From: Prevotellamassilia sp.
GTDB taxonomy: Bacteria; Bacteroidota; Bacteroidia; Bacteroidales; Bacteroidaceae
Length of the DNA: 64,000 bases
NCBI GenBank assembly: GCA_009775705.1
Contig: VSQE01000003.1
Location: 1 to 64,000 of the forward strand
Reading direction: 5' to 3'
Both the position numbers and the translations under genes were made by a program. The notes beneath the pieces were generated by a model. It did not search any database, had not been told where the DNA came from, and saw nothing but the letters and a program-made list of their open reading frames with translations. Of the stretch, positions 23,879 to 33,050 are shown piece after piece. Each line of letters starts with the position of its first letter. Position 1 is the first letter of the stretch.

Positions 23879-26800
23879 TTATTGTTCGTCTTTCACGCCG
23901 CGTACATACCCGCCGTCGGCATCTGAACTGGTCGCACCGATGGAGTGGTCTTGGGCATTGAAACGGAAACCGCCGTTCTTGCCTGAAATGGAGCCGTCTC
24001 CGTCATAAGTTCCGCGGCTGAAGCTGGTATAGGTCATGTACATGGCTTTGCTCTTATGTCTGTAAAGACGCCATTGACCCTCATACGTTTGCCATGCGTC
24101 ATCGGGTAAGCGGGTACCCATGATAAGCAGCTCGCGCAAGTTGGGCACGCGATAGCCGCTCGGTGTAATAGAAGCGGTCTGATACCATCTCCAATCCTGA
24201 ACGCCTTTCCAACTCCAACGATTTAGTGCATCCACATCTATGCTCGGTGTAGGATAGTCTGCGTCATTTGCCGCTACCCGGAACTTGGCATACGGTCGGT
24301 TATAAGGCGACAGGTCATTATGCGTGGGCAACGAACTGGCTTCATAGCTTAGGCGGCGTGCCTTCTCGCTAAGGTTGGAGACATCAATCAGGTAGGTATC
24401 GTCGAGTTCGGCCTGTGTCACTTTGGGAATGAGTGGTGTGGGTTCAACATTCGGATCGTCAAGACCGATACCGAGGTTGCGTATGCAACGGTAGGCATAT
24501 TGTCCGCCCACGGTGTTGTGCGAGCCGTCGTAGTTACCCAATGCGGCACATTCTTCTGCCCACAACACCCACGAATGGTCGCCGTCAGCGGAACTACTGG
24601 TATAGTGCCAATAGGTCTGGTAATCCCTGTCCGCGGGATTTTGGGGATAGAGGCGCGAAGCGTCGTCCAGCGCATATTCGCCGATATAGAGATCCACGAG
24701 CTGGTCGATGGCGGCCAGATACCAGCGTATTTCGTTAGGCTGCACGATGTTGTCGCCGTTCAGGTCGCGGTTACGCAACAGCACAGCGTGCAGGGCGTCT
24801 TGGTGGTCATCGGTCAGACCGTAGTGCTCGGAGGGGTTGAGCACCTCCGTCCAATGCAGGGATCTGTTGGATACATAGTTTTCGCCCAGAATACAACGTA
24901 TGGTATTGAGCCGGCCGTTGCTGGAGGAAGTACTGTTTCTCACGTCACCTTCCTTCCAACGCGTGCCCTCCATGCGGCTTTCAAGCCCCCATGCGGTGGA
25001 CAATTCATTCTCGCTCTTTTTCACGTTGTACACCGTGCGTATGGACTTCTGCTTGAAAGTCTGTATGGCTTCCACCACGCTCGACGCGCCATCGGGACTG
25101 TAATGCGAGTTGTCTCCGTTGATAAAATAGAGCAGGCGGTCTTCGGCCTCCACGTATCGGCGCCACTGCGACAAAAGCGGGGTATTGTCCTCGTCTGTAT
25201 TGGGGTCATCCGGCTCGCGCACGTACACGTACTCGTCGATGAAAGCGGTAACGGTAACCGTACCGGTGGTCTTTCCTTCCTCGTACTCCTGCTTCAGGCG
25301 TTGCAGCAACTGGTGTACGTCGAGTAGGCGGGCGTCAGAATGGCCCGCATGTCCGTCATACCCCGAAGGTTGGTTCTTTCCGCCCTTGTAGTTCTGGTCA
25401 CCGGGGTATTTCACGAACAGCTCGTCGTCTTGGCCATAGTCCTCGTTGATGGCGAACTTGATCCACTTGTAGTCATGGATACCTGTACTTTCCGGACTGT
25501 CCGTTTCGCCGAAACCGCCCGCATAGATGGCCTTGTCGAAAGCTGTCTGCACGCCCCATGTCATGGTTGGAACCATGCTTCGGTTTATCGTAATGAGCTC
25601 GCGGTCGTAGTGTGCATCCAGCTCGTACAGCCCATCTTGACTGAATATCACGTTGCCTTCGTAGCCGGGCCTCTGTTCGTTCTCCTCCCCATCGGACTCC
25701 ACTTCAAGCCGTATATCGTTGATACCACGCAGGGTGACGGTGTAGATGTAGCGGGTATTGCGGCGGGTGTCGTAGTCGTTGGGGTTGCCGTCGGCGTAGC
25801 CCAGATGTACGGTGAAGGTCACGTCGGCATTGACGGTATTGCCTTTGTCATCCTTATAGGACAGTGTGCCGGACATTTCCACGTAGGTGGCGTTGGCGGG
25901 GGCGTAGGCAAAGTCGCCGTTCTCGAACTGCTGACCGGGTTTGTCCGTATAGTCGCCCGTGTTTTTGTGTTCGCGTTCCTCGCGTAGGGCGTACTGTTCC
26001 GCAGCGCTAAGCCCTTCGCCGGAGATGGCCTGTTTGGGAGTCTTGCGGTTTTCCGGCATGTAGAACACGAAGCCACCGGAAGTGTAGAGGTAATTGTCAT
26101 CCCGCTCGGTAGTCTCGAAAGGCATCTCCTCGGTTGTGAAGTAGGTGCAACCGTCACCATCGGCATCGCCTGTCCCGTGGGGCAGCAGCAACGACTGGGC
26201 CGGCACGTTCACCACCCGCCAGCCGCGCGGACGGAAGTCAAGTGCCGTCCAGTTCTTATCGGAGGGTTTCTCGGTTTTCACCACGAACTCCACCCTCGCG
26301 TCCGTCCGCTCGGGCCGCAGCGTACACTCCAGCGAGGCGGGACCGCTTTCCGTACCGGGAATGTTGACAAGGTTGCTCGTGGAATTTTTATCATCGTAAG
26401 CATAGCCTGTCATCATGAACTGCGTGGAGCGTTCCACGGTATGCTCGTCCATCTTCATTACGAAGGCTTCGAGGTCTGACCGCGATGTTATAGACTCCAT
26501 GTCCGATTTTTTGACATCATAGCCGGAACTTACGGATTCAGTAGATAGATTGGCGATGCAGACTATCTGTACCTTGTTCAGAGAGGTGGTCTCTATCATG
26601 ACGGAACCTTTGCTGTAGTCTCCGTTATAGCTGATGTCGTCAGTAAAGAAATTGCGGTAATGCACCTCCCCGGCGGGGTTGAAGATGAACACGTAGAGGT
26701 TGTTCACACGGTTCTCGTTGGTAGCGTCCTGCGCGGCACGGGTCTCCACGCAGCTCTTCTCGGACCGGAAGTCCAGCATTACACGTGCGGGAAGCCCCTC

Positions 26801-26911
26801 TGCCACGCGGGCACGCTCCTCGAACAACGGGTCCTCGGTACACGAGTACAGTCCTACCGCCAGCAGCATGGCCGCCAGCAAGGTCAATATGTTTTTATGT
26901 CTTGTTCTCAT
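23879..26911 (-). CDS. DUF4906 fimbrial tip protein
   Basis: 1010 residues, the last and largest gene of the fimbrial operon. The lipobox is LYSC (C24). The N-terminal part has fimbrillin-like beta sandwiches (VNNLYVFIFNPAGE near 70-83). The C-terminal half contains a lectin-like/Fib_succ-type segment (NEIRWYLAAIDQLVDLYIGE, SGYRVPNLRELLIMG, TSFSRGTYDG). The length and last position in the operon are usual for DUF4906 tip adhesins of Bacteroidales type V fimbriae. It probably contacts host or partner surfaces. Arginines after the lipobox (EERARVAEGLPAR) could be the protease site used in fimbrial maturation. Confidence 0.8.
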   Translation of the reverse strand: MRTRHKNILTLLAAMLLAVGLYSCTEDPLFEERARVAEGLPARVMLDFRSEKSCVETRAAQDATNENRVNNLYVFIFNPAGEVHYRNFFTDDISYNGDYSKGSVMIETTSLNKVQIVCIANLSTESVSSGYDVKKSDMESITSRSDLEAFVMKMDEHTVERSTQFMMTGYAYDDKNSTSNLVNIPGTESGPASLECTLRPERTDARVEFVVKTEKPSDKNWTALDFRPRGWRVVNVPAQSLLLPHGTGDADGDGCTYFTTEEMPFETTERDDNYLYTSGGFVFYMPENRKTPKQAISGEGLSAAEQYALREEREHKNTGDYTDKPGQQFENGDFAYAPANATYVEMSGTLSYKDDKGNTVNADVTFTVHLGYADGNPNDYDTRRNTRYIYTVTLRGINDIRLEVESDGEENEQRPGYEGNVIFSQDGLYELDAHYDRELITINRSMVPTMTWGVQTAFDKAIYAGGFGETDSPESTGIHDYKWIKFAINEDYGQDDELFVKYPGDQNYKGGKNQPSGYDGHAGHSDARLLDVHQLLQRLKQEYEEGKTTGTVTVTAFIDEYVYVREPDDPNTDEDNTPLLSQWRRYVEAEDRLLYFINGDNSHYSPDGASSVVEAIQTFKQKSIRTVYNVKKSENELSTAWGLESRMEGTRWKEGDVRNSTSSSNGRLNTIRCILGENYVSNRSLHWTEVLNPSEHYGLTDDHQDALHAVLLRNRDLNGDNIVQPNEIRWYLAAIDQLVDLYIGEYALDDASRLYPQNPADRDYQTYWHYTSSSADGDHSWVLWAEECAALGNYDGSHNTVGGQYAYRCIRNLGIGLDDPNVEPTPLIPKVTQAELDDTYLIDVSNLSEKARRLSYEASSLPTHNDLSPYNRPYAKFRVAANDADYPTPSIDVDALNRWSWKGVQDWRWYQTASITPSGYRVPNLRELLIMGTRLPDDAWQTYEGQWRLYRHKSKAMYMTYTSFSRGTYDGDGSISGKNGGFRFNAQDHSIGATSSDADGGYVRGVKDEQ

Positions 26912-26935
26912 AACTCAAATGACATGCAGTTTCGT

Positions 26936-27982
26936 TTAATTGAACGGGGGAACGGTTATCTCTTCCGTATCCCAGTCCTTTACTTCAAATTTTAGCGTGA
27001 GGTTGGCCTCCGAACTGAGTGTGGCGTGTATGTTCACTTGCTTGTTACGGGCGATAGAGTTCAGAGCGCCGCCGTATTCGTTGATGAAAGGTATGGCGTC
27101 ATAGGGAGCTGTACTTGTGGTGAAACCGATGGTATATGGCGAGTTCTTGCTTGCATCCGTCCATGCGTATGAGGGATAGATGTAAAGGGCCAGCGTCTTG
27201 CTGCCGTAACCTCCGATTTCGACAGAGAGGCTCTCGTAGTTTTGAACATCATACTCCGTGTCGTCGGGAGCGTCAAGGGTCTGCTCGCGGAACAGGTAGA
27301 GCCGGTCGCCGAAGAACTCGCCGAAAGTCATGGAAGTGATGGTAATCGGGTGGCTCAGCGTGTTGTTCATAATGACGTTGAGCTTGGCCACGGAGCGCTC
27401 CAGTTCCACTTCGATGGTCTGCGGCGTGCCGTCGGATGGAATTATCTGCACATCGCGATGCCAGCTCATGGGTAGGCCGTGTTGTGCGATTTCCTGCTCC
27501 GTAAAGCGTTTTGGGAAGTGCGTGCGGTGTTCATCCATCACCAAAGCTTTTTTGGTGTTGCCGACCTGCACGAGGTTGTCCTCGAAGTCTGCCATGTCGG
27601 AATAGTCCTTGCCGAGGGCGGCCTCGTTGGCCACGGCATAGATGTCCACAGTACCTACCGGCACACCCTCGATGGTGACACTGCCGCCGGAGAGGTCGGC
27701 TTCCTTGAACTGTTTGTTGATGACAGGTTTGTCCTGCGAGAATACCAATATGCGCAAGGTGTTTATCTTCTCTTCAGCGGCCTTGTACTCCTCGTCCGTG
27801 GTGTGCGTGGAACGTATATCGGCCATTGGTACGTGCAGGGTAACGGAGGCTGTGCGTCCGTCGGGTATCCATTCGTCCACTCGGTCCGTGCAGCCGGCCA
27901 ACAGGCTGGCAGCCCATGCGAGGGCGGCTGGCAGAAGCAGGGAGAAAGGATGCGGTAAATATCGTTTTATATATGCTTTCAT
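26936..27982 (-). CDS. FimB/Mfa2-type fimbrial subunit lipoprotein
   Basis: 348 residues. Signal peptide and lipobox LAGC (C31). The N-terminal domain has TASVTLHVPMADIRSTHTTDEEYKAAEEKINTLRILVFS, typical of the fimbrillin beta-sandwich, and LERSVAKLNVIMNN near the centre is the usual mark of the second domain. The likely role is anchor or minor shaft protein. It is 24 bp upstream of the tip gene and shares its reading direction. Whether it is the anchor or a tip-side subunit cannot be told here. Confidence 0.72.
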   Translation of the reverse strand: MKAYIKRYLPHPFSLLLPAALAWAASLLAGCTDRVDEWIPDGRTASVTLHVPMADIRSTHTTDEEYKAAEEKINTLRILVFSQDKPVINKQFKEADLSGGSVTIEGVPVGTVDIYAVANEAALGKDYSDMADFEDNLVQVGNTKKALVMDEHRTHFPKRFTEQEIAQHGLPMSWHRDVQIIPSDGTPQTIEVELERSVAKLNVIMNNTLSHPITITSMTFGEFFGDRLYLFREQTLDAPDDTEYDVQNYESLSVEIGGYGSKTLALYIYPSYAWTDASKNSPYTIGFTTSTAPYDAIPFINEYGGALNSIARNKQVNIHATLSSEANLTLKFEVKDWDTEEITVPPFN

Positions 27983-28017
27983 ACACCGTATGTATTGTTG
28001 TCTATAAATTTCTCATT

Positions 28018-29010
28018 TTATTGCCATGACACGGAGGTGTCCTGTTCATCCCAGTCGAGAACCTTCACGTTGATTGCGAGCGAAGCGGCCGAAACGGTCA
28101 GGGTGTAGGCATATTGGCTGCCTGCATCCCATTGTTTCGCATTCCCGCCAGAGAGGTTGACCGTGGAATTCCGGTCGGCGGTCTCGCCCTCGAAACGGTA
28201 GCTCACGGCGATTTCGGTACCAGTCAGGTCGGTGTGCGGGAGTAACAGCACGTCGCCCAGCATGTTGCGGGTCTCGCCGGCTGTGATGGAAATATCCTTT
28301 GCGGCCAACAGGGCATCGCTGTCGTTTGTCTTGGCGGTGTTGCTCCACGAGCTTCCACCGGAGGCATTCCAAGTAAGGTCGCCTTTGTAAGTCACGCCGT
28401 TCACTTTGAAGGAAGTAACCGTTACACCGCGCCCCACGGCCCTGATATTGAAGGCCAGCCTTGTGAGCCGATGGGAGAATTTGAAGCTGACAGATTCGGG
28501 GGCTTTGTCTGCCTCGATTACTATATTTGTTCGTTCCGCCGTCATCAGGTCGTGCCCTTTCGTGGCGACGAAGTTCTTGACGGTAAAGGTGCCGTCCGTG
28601 CAGGCGACGGACACGGCATCGCCCAGCGTTCCGGTGGACGGATAGAGGGCGTAGAAGTCGTAGGTGTTGCCCGACTGCCAGTACAGCAGGCCGCCTCCGT
28701 AGGTCCAGCCTGTACCGGAACCGTAGGTCACGGTCGTGTTGTCGAATATCTGCACGTCGTTGTCCGTGCCGCTGGTGTGGCGGTAGCTGCCCCACACGCT
28801 GAACGACTGGCCGTCGGTGTTCAGGTCGTCCGCACTCCCGATGGCGGAGCGTGTCAGCGTGGGTAGCGAAAAACGTATCGCCCCGCTGTCTCCGGCTGTC
28901 TCCATGTCCTGCACCACGCTTTCCGTGCAGGAAGCCGCTGACAACAGCACCGTCGCCAGCAGGGGCAGGATTCCGAGGGTGTTCTTTCTTCTGTTCATAT
29001 ATCTCATCAT
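28018..29010 (-). CDS. Fimbrillin-family protein (minor)
   Basis: 330 residues, lipobox SAASC (C28). The sequence SFKFSHRLTRLAFNIRAVGRGVTVTSFKVNG and YWQSGNTYDFYALYP match the Mfa-like fimbrillin pattern (the F.H.L.+L.F.I motif). It is 35 bp upstream of the FimB-type gene. The C-terminal strand YAYTLTVSAASLAINVKVLDWDEQDTSVSW is the donor-strand-like end seen in such proteins. Confidence 0.78.
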   Translation of the reverse strand: MMRYMNRRKNTLGILPLLATVLLSAASCTESVVQDMETAGDSGAIRFSLPTLTRSAIGSADDLNTDGQSFSVWGSYRHTSGTDNDVQIFDNTTVTYGSGTGWTYGGGLLYWQSGNTYDFYALYPSTGTLGDAVSVACTDGTFTVKNFVATKGHDLMTAERTNIVIEADKAPESVSFKFSHRLTRLAFNIRAVGRGVTVTSFKVNGVTYKGDLTWNASGGSSWSNTAKTNDSDALLAAKDISITAGETRNMLGDVLLLPHTDLTGTEIAVSYRFEGETADRNSTVNLSGGNAKQWDAGSQYAYTLTVSAASLAINVKVLDWDEQDTSVSWQ

Positions 29011-29180
29011 ATAAAGGTTATTCCGTTCTTGCAGGAAAGCTGCATGTGTGCGGTCTGTCCTGTATCATTGTGGCCGGGAAGGGAACATTCAACCCCGCCC
29101 AGCCTGTATTCTTCGGTCCGATTGGCCTAACCGGCCGAGCTGCGTATCTCGTTTCGCTGAGTTAAGTTTCTCGTCATGGT

Positions 29181-29245
29181 GAGTTGCTCAACTCGCCGCG
29201 CTGAGTTGCTCAACTCACGGAAGTGGGTCGCGCAACTCACGGAAA
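29181..29245. repeat. Tandem palindromes between the two fimbrillin genes
   Basis: The palindrome gagttgctcaactc occurs at 29181-29194 and 29203-29216, and a partial third (gcaactcac) follows. The remainder of the 259-bp gap (29011-29269) has no gene. On the operon mRNA these would fold into stable hairpins, which could cut read-through or protect the upstream major-fimbrillin message. Confidence 0.6.
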
Positions 29246-29269
29246 CGGATTGGCTGGTACGGTAAGCGT

Positions 29270-30364
29270 TTAGTTCTTTTTATCAGTCAAATTAAGGTCA
29301 TCACCCGGCGTAGTATCTTTCCACTTATCTACGGTTACATCAAACTTGATAGGCTTGGCGTTCGGGTCGGTGTTGATGTCTTCCATCTTCAGCTCTGCCG
29401 TGTAGTTGTAGTAGTACCCGGCTGTCCATGTGTTCTTCTGCAAGCTGGTTTCGCTGTTGCTCGGATTGTAGCTCAATGTGGCACTGAAATCCTGCTGTCC
29501 TATCGTTTCTTGGGCAGCGTTCTTTACCACTGCGGTGAATTGGACGCTCAACGTGCCGCAGGTCTGCGGAATAACGAACAGCGGTGCGCATGTCTGGCTG
29601 AAGTATCCCTGTTCGTTGGCAGCGTCGGCAGTCACGTCGGTGATGTTGTCGAAAGTGTATGTGCCCGTAGTGTTTGAGAGCTGGTCAGTACTCCACGTGA
29701 TTGTGCCTTCGTTGGCCTTGTGGTACGTTCCCGTGGACTTGGTCGTTGCGCTCTCTATCCGTAGGTTGTTCACAGCCACGGTGTAGGTGTTGGCCATCTT
29801 GGTCTTGAACGTGAAGGTCAGCTTGGACAGCATGTGCCGGAACGTCATGCTTACTTTCGGGGCTTCGCCCGACGCTGTGCCGTCCCATGTGTAGTTGGAC
29901 TCGTTGCCCATTGCGGCTACGAGGTCGTTCTTCCCGTCCGTGCTGTACGCCGTGAAAGTCAGCAGGCCGGAGGTCGATCCTCCGCTCTGCGAGCCCGCAT
30001 CGTAGCTGACAATCGACTTGTTAAGCTGGCTTTCCCCGTTGGCATAGCCCGCAAAGCGGAATTCCTTGTTTTTTTCCCAGTAGTAGGTGTTTATGGGTAG
30101 CCATTCGTTGTCGCCTGCTTTGCTCACCTGCACGTTGGTAAAGGCGTCTGCCCAGTTCTGGTCGCCTGTGCCTTTGTTCTGTGCGAATACCCAGAACTTC
30201 TGGAAATTTTGTGATGTGACATCACCGGAACGGGTGGTCTTGTCCACAAAAGTTGTAAACTCGATGGGCTGGTTGGCGTATTCGGCCACGTCCATCACTT
30301 CCTGATTGCTACAGCCGGAGAACACCGCTGCGGCGACTCCCAGCAAAAATAAACTCTTTTTCAT
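29270..30364 (-). CDS. Major fimbrillin-family protein
   Basis: 364 residues, lipobox FSGC (C18). After it comes EFTTFVDKTTRSGDVTSQ, with an arginine at about residue 46 that fits the usual cleavage site for maturation. The centre holds VSMTFRHMLSKLTFTFKTKM, the fimbrillin motif. It is followed by the palindrome array and preceded by an 85-bp gap, so it could be the most abundant subunit. The C-terminal DVTVDKWKDTT is the strand that would fill the neighbour's groove in the fibre. Confidence 0.8.
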   Translation of the reverse strand: MKKSLFLLGVAAAVFSGCSNQEVMDVAEYANQPIEFTTFVDKTTRSGDVTSQNFQKFWVFAQNKGTGDQNWADAFTNVQVSKAGDNEWLPINTYYWEKNKEFRFAGYANGESQLNKSIVSYDAGSQSGGSTSGLLTFTAYSTDGKNDLVAAMGNESNYTWDGTASGEAPKVSMTFRHMLSKLTFTFKTKMANTYTVAVNNLRIESATTKSTGTYHKANEGTITWSTDQLSNTTGTYTFDNITDVTADAANEQGYFSQTCAPLFVIPQTCGTLSVQFTAVVKNAAQETIGQQDFSATLSYNPSNSETSLQKNTWTAGYYYNYTAELKMEDINTDPNAKPIKFDVTVDKWKDTTPGDDLNLTDKKN

Positions 30365-30449
30365 GATGCAAAAGCTTAAATTAAAAATACATTATTGTTT
30401 GGTTAATCATTTAGTTATCAATACATCTGTTTTATACAGGTCACCCTTC

Positions 30450-31475
30450 TTACAATGGCAGGGGGATGTCGATGTAATCGCCCCATCCCTCCACGTCGAT
30501 GTCGAAACCGCTGTCGGAGCCTGCCGCACCTTCCTCGTCGGTGATGACAAGGCCGTCGGAGACGATAATCACGCCGCCACGGGGCTGGGCCTTCACTTGG
30601 TCCGTCACATCGAACTCGAAGGTCTTCATCGCGCCGTTGTGCAGACGCACTTCGAGATTGAGGTGGTAGGAGCGTTCCGTGGTGCGGGTGCCGTCGCCGT
30701 AGTGGTCGCCGGGGTAGTCGGGAATGCCGAAGGATTTCACTGTGGCCTCCGGACCGTAGTCACGCAGGGTACAGTCGAACATCACGGTAGCCGCTTCCGG
30801 TCCGGTGTGTCCGTCGTTCAGATAGACGCTCTCGGCCATGCCTGCCAATGCTCCGCGTGCGAGGGCCACGTACTGAAACCCCTGTTGGAACTCGTAGCGC
30901 ACGAGGTAGGTATAGGTGAGCGGCTGCAAACGCACGGGCAGACCGACAGTCTCCTGCGTGGGCAGGGCCTCGTAGCTGCCTATGTATGCGCCGTAAAGCA
31001 TGTCGGGCTGGTTCACGGTACGTTCCCCCGCGTGCAGGGCTTCGAAAGCCCCCCGCGTCAGGCTACGGGTGGTGGCACTTGCGGAAGCCAGTGCGGCGAT
31101 GTCGTTGAAGACGATGTATTCCGTGTCATTGTTGTAGAACAACAGGTCGTGCGTACCTTCGTTCATATAAAGACGGCCTCCTTCGGGCGACAGGTTGCCC
31201 TCGTTCTCGGCGGTGCCGCCGGTATAGATGCGTGCACGGATGCCGGTGGGCACGTCGGGGCGAAGGTCGTCATAGCGTTGGGGCCATGCAGGGTTCCACA
31301 CGGACTGCCAGTCGGTCTGGTAGCTGCGTTCCCATTCCTGCTCCCACGTGGCGGTGAGGTTTACCTGAACGGAGAAAGCATGGTCGGGGTGGTCGTAACA
31401 GAGATCCTTTCGGCAACCGCCCAACAACAGAAGCGTGGCGGCGTATAATGCCATATATAGCGGTGTGCGTCTCAT
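30450..31475 (-). CDS. DUF5119 fimbrial lipoprotein
   Basis: 341 residues, lipobox LGGC followed by RKDLCYDHPDH, the usual DUF5119 N-terminus. Strand-rich throughout (RIYTGGTAENEGNLSPEGGRLYMNEG; YHLNLEVRLHNGAMKTFEFDVT). DUF5119 proteins are found in the second place of Bacteroidales fimbrial operons and probably act at the anchor. The start overlaps the upstream DUF3575 stop by 4 bp. Confidence 0.78.
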   Translation of the reverse strand: MRRTPLYMALYAATLLLLGGCRKDLCYDHPDHAFSVQVNLTATWEQEWERSYQTDWQSVWNPAWPQRYDDLRPDVPTGIRARIYTGGTAENEGNLSPEGGRLYMNEGTHDLLFYNNDTEYIVFNDIAALASASATTRSLTRGAFEALHAGERTVNQPDMLYGAYIGSYEALPTQETVGLPVRLQPLTYTYLVRYEFQQGFQYVALARGALAGMAESVYLNDGHTGPEAATVMFDCTLRDYGPEATVKSFGIPDYPGDHYGDGTRTTERSYHLNLEVRLHNGAMKTFEFDVTDQVKAQPRGGVIIVSDGLVITDEEGAAGSDSGFDIDVEGWGDYIDIPLPL

Positions 31476-32734
31476 CGTGCGCCTCCTTTCTTCTTATCCG
31501 TGTCCCACAAACGCCAAACGAGCGTCAGTTTCAACTTCAGCGGCCCGAAGTAGTCCAGCTTGCTGGTCTGCCGATAGACGTAATGTGTGCCGCCCAGATA
31601 AGGTATCGGGTCGTACACCTCATACTTGCTGTGCATGTACCCCACGCCGATACCGGCTTCTAAGGAGAGCCGCCGTCCGATGGGGAACATGTAGCCGTAG
31701 CTGACTCCGACCATTTCGGCTTCGCCCTGATAGCCCTCCTTGCCGTTTTCGAGGTCGTACCACGTGAAGCCTCCGAACACGCCGAGGTAGTGGCCGTGCC
31801 ACGGGCTGCCTTGCTTTTGCCCGAACCACCAGCGTCCCTCCGGGCTGATTGTTGCCACTTGATAATACCTGTGCTTGCCGTCGTTCTTCCACCATGCCAT
31901 CTCGCCTTCAAGGTTCACCGTCCAGCGGTCGGCGATGCGGTACTCTACTTCGAGCGAGGGCATCAGTATCGCATCGTAAAGCAGGTTGGTCTTGATGGCC
32001 AGTCGCTGCACCATCGCTCTCTGAGGTTGCACGGTCGCTTCCTGCCGCACCGTTGCTGGTTCGGAGGTCGTTTCCGCCACGCTATCGGGTTGCAGGACCG
32101 GTTCCGGTTCTTTCACTTCCGACTCTTTTTGGGGAATGACTTTTACAGGCGGTTCGGGTTTCCGGTAGCAGACCACCGAAAGGCTGGAGCGTAAATCTGG
32201 GAAGAAGTTCTCCAGCATGTAGGTGTACGGCATACCGCCGCGCAGGTCCATGAGCTGCTTTTTTCGTCCGTCCACTACGCGACCCGCCTTGTCGAACACC
32301 CATACCGGTGTATGGTCGAGGATGTGCAATACCTCTTTTTTATAGAGCATATCCGATGCGGCGACCATCCGGCGCAACATATCCCATGCGATGCCCTCGC
32401 CATGTATACAGACCAAGTTGTCGGGAATTTCGGCGTGGCGCACGAGATAGGTTTTCAGGGAATCGGCCCTGCGATCTGACAACACCTCGTTGAGATGGTT
32501 CACACCTTCGGGCGATGACCACGAACGTACCACAACGCTTTCAAGTCGGTTCGCCCCGTATTCTTCGCGTAGAATGCGGATAAAACGCTCCAATTCCGCG
32601 CGATTATCCCTGAAGAGCACGTCCACTTCTCTGTGGCCCTGCCGGTAATAGATACGGACCGAGTCCAACTCTTGTGCATGAACATACCCGCCGCAGAACA
32701 AGAGAAATAATAACAGTATTCGTTTCATTGTCAT
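31472..32734 (-). CDS. DUF3575 protein with OmpA-like N-terminus, first gene of the fimbrial operon
   Basis: 420 residues with a cleavable signal peptide (to VHAQ). Residues 20-135 are OmpA-like (VDVLFRDNRAELERFIRIL, SSPEGVNHLNEVLSDRRADSLKTYL). A proline/glutamate-rich linker (195-240) leads to the DUF3575 barrel (RLAIKTNLLYDAILMPSLEVEYRIADRWTVNLEGEMAWW to the end). It probably places the fimbria at the outer membrane. The start at 32734 is 128 bp from the invertible promoter's left repeat, so this gene is the first to be switched. Confidence 0.8.
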   Translation of the reverse strand: MTMKRILLLFLLFCGGYVHAQELDSVRIYYRQGHREVDVLFRDNRAELERFIRILREEYGANRLESVVVRSWSSPEGVNHLNEVLSDRRADSLKTYLVRHAEIPDNLVCIHGEGIAWDMLRRMVAASDMLYKKEVLHILDHTPVWVFDKAGRVVDGRKKQLMDLRGGMPYTYMLENFFPDLRSSLSVVCYRKPEPPVKVIPQKESEVKEPEPVLQPDSVAETTSEPATVRQEATVQPQRAMVQRLAIKTNLLYDAILMPSLEVEYRIADRWTVNLEGEMAWWKNDGKHRYYQVATISPEGRWWFGQKQGSPWHGHYLGVFGGFTWYDLENGKEGYQGEAEMVGVSYGYMFPIGRRLSLEAGIGVGYMHSKYEVYDPIPYLGGTHYVYRQTSKLDYFGPLKLKLTLVWRLWDTDKKKGGAR

Positions 32735-32814
32735 AGTCTATGCCTATTTATATATCAGCTATTTATTCAATTCTCTCGTGCCATGCCTTTTCATTTAAAG
32801 GCAAAAAAACACCA

Positions 32815-32869
32815 AACCAACAAATAATCAGCCTGATAACTGTCTGTTATGCCGATTTATTTGTTGGTT
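32815..32869. repeat. Additional inverted repeat left of the switch
   Basis: aaccaacaaataa (32815-32827) and ttatttgttggtt (32857-32869) are perfect inverses with 29 bp between them. The right arm overlaps the left repeat of the invertible segment. It could be an extra recombinase or cofactor binding site. Confidence 0.55.
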
Positions 32870-32878
32870 AAATCGTTC
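32863..32878 (+). repeat. Left inverted repeat of the invertible promoter
   Basis: gttggttaaatcgttc; its exact reverse complement is at 33017-33032. Both lie next to an Mpi-type invertase gene. Confidence 0.8.
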
Positions 32879-32971
32879 ATTAAAAAAGCTATCGAAAAAA
32901 GGTCGTATTATTCGGACACTCCGGGAAAATTCGCCCTACTCAAAGAGCTGAAACGCAATTTTTTGCAGATT

Positions 32972-33005
32972 TTTGTTGTGGATAGCTCATGTTTTTGTAA
33001 TTTTG
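32972..33005 (+). promoter_or_regulatory. Promoter inside the invertible segment, now pointing right
   Basis: TAATTTTG at 32998-33005 matches TAnnTTTG, with TTTG at 32972-32975 (or TTGT at 32976) as the -33 box; spacing 22 or 18 bp. It faces away from the fimbrial genes and into the 3' end of the invertase gene. Inverting 32863-33032 would turn it to face 32734. No TAnnTTTG was found reading left in 32735-33050. Confidence 0.7.
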
Positions 33006-33016
33006 TGGCTGAAAAC

Positions 33017-33032
33017 GAACGATTTAACCAAC
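33017..33032 (-). repeat. Right inverted repeat of the invertible promoter
   Basis: gaacgatttaaccaac, reverse complement of 32863-32878. The last 12 bp are repeated at once (gatttaaccaac, 33033-33044), so there is a second half-site in tandem. Confidence 0.8.
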
Positions 33033-33050
33033 GATTTAACCAACGTAAAA

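Noticed and set aside
24500..25327. Long plus-strand frames opposite the DUF4906 gene and other fimbrial genes
   Set aside because: Shadows of high-GC coding sequence; the minus-strand proteins have signal peptides and family motifs.
33021..33044. Tandem 12-bp repeat as a possible CRISPR or iteron
   Set aside because: Only two units, and better explained as part of the recombination sites.
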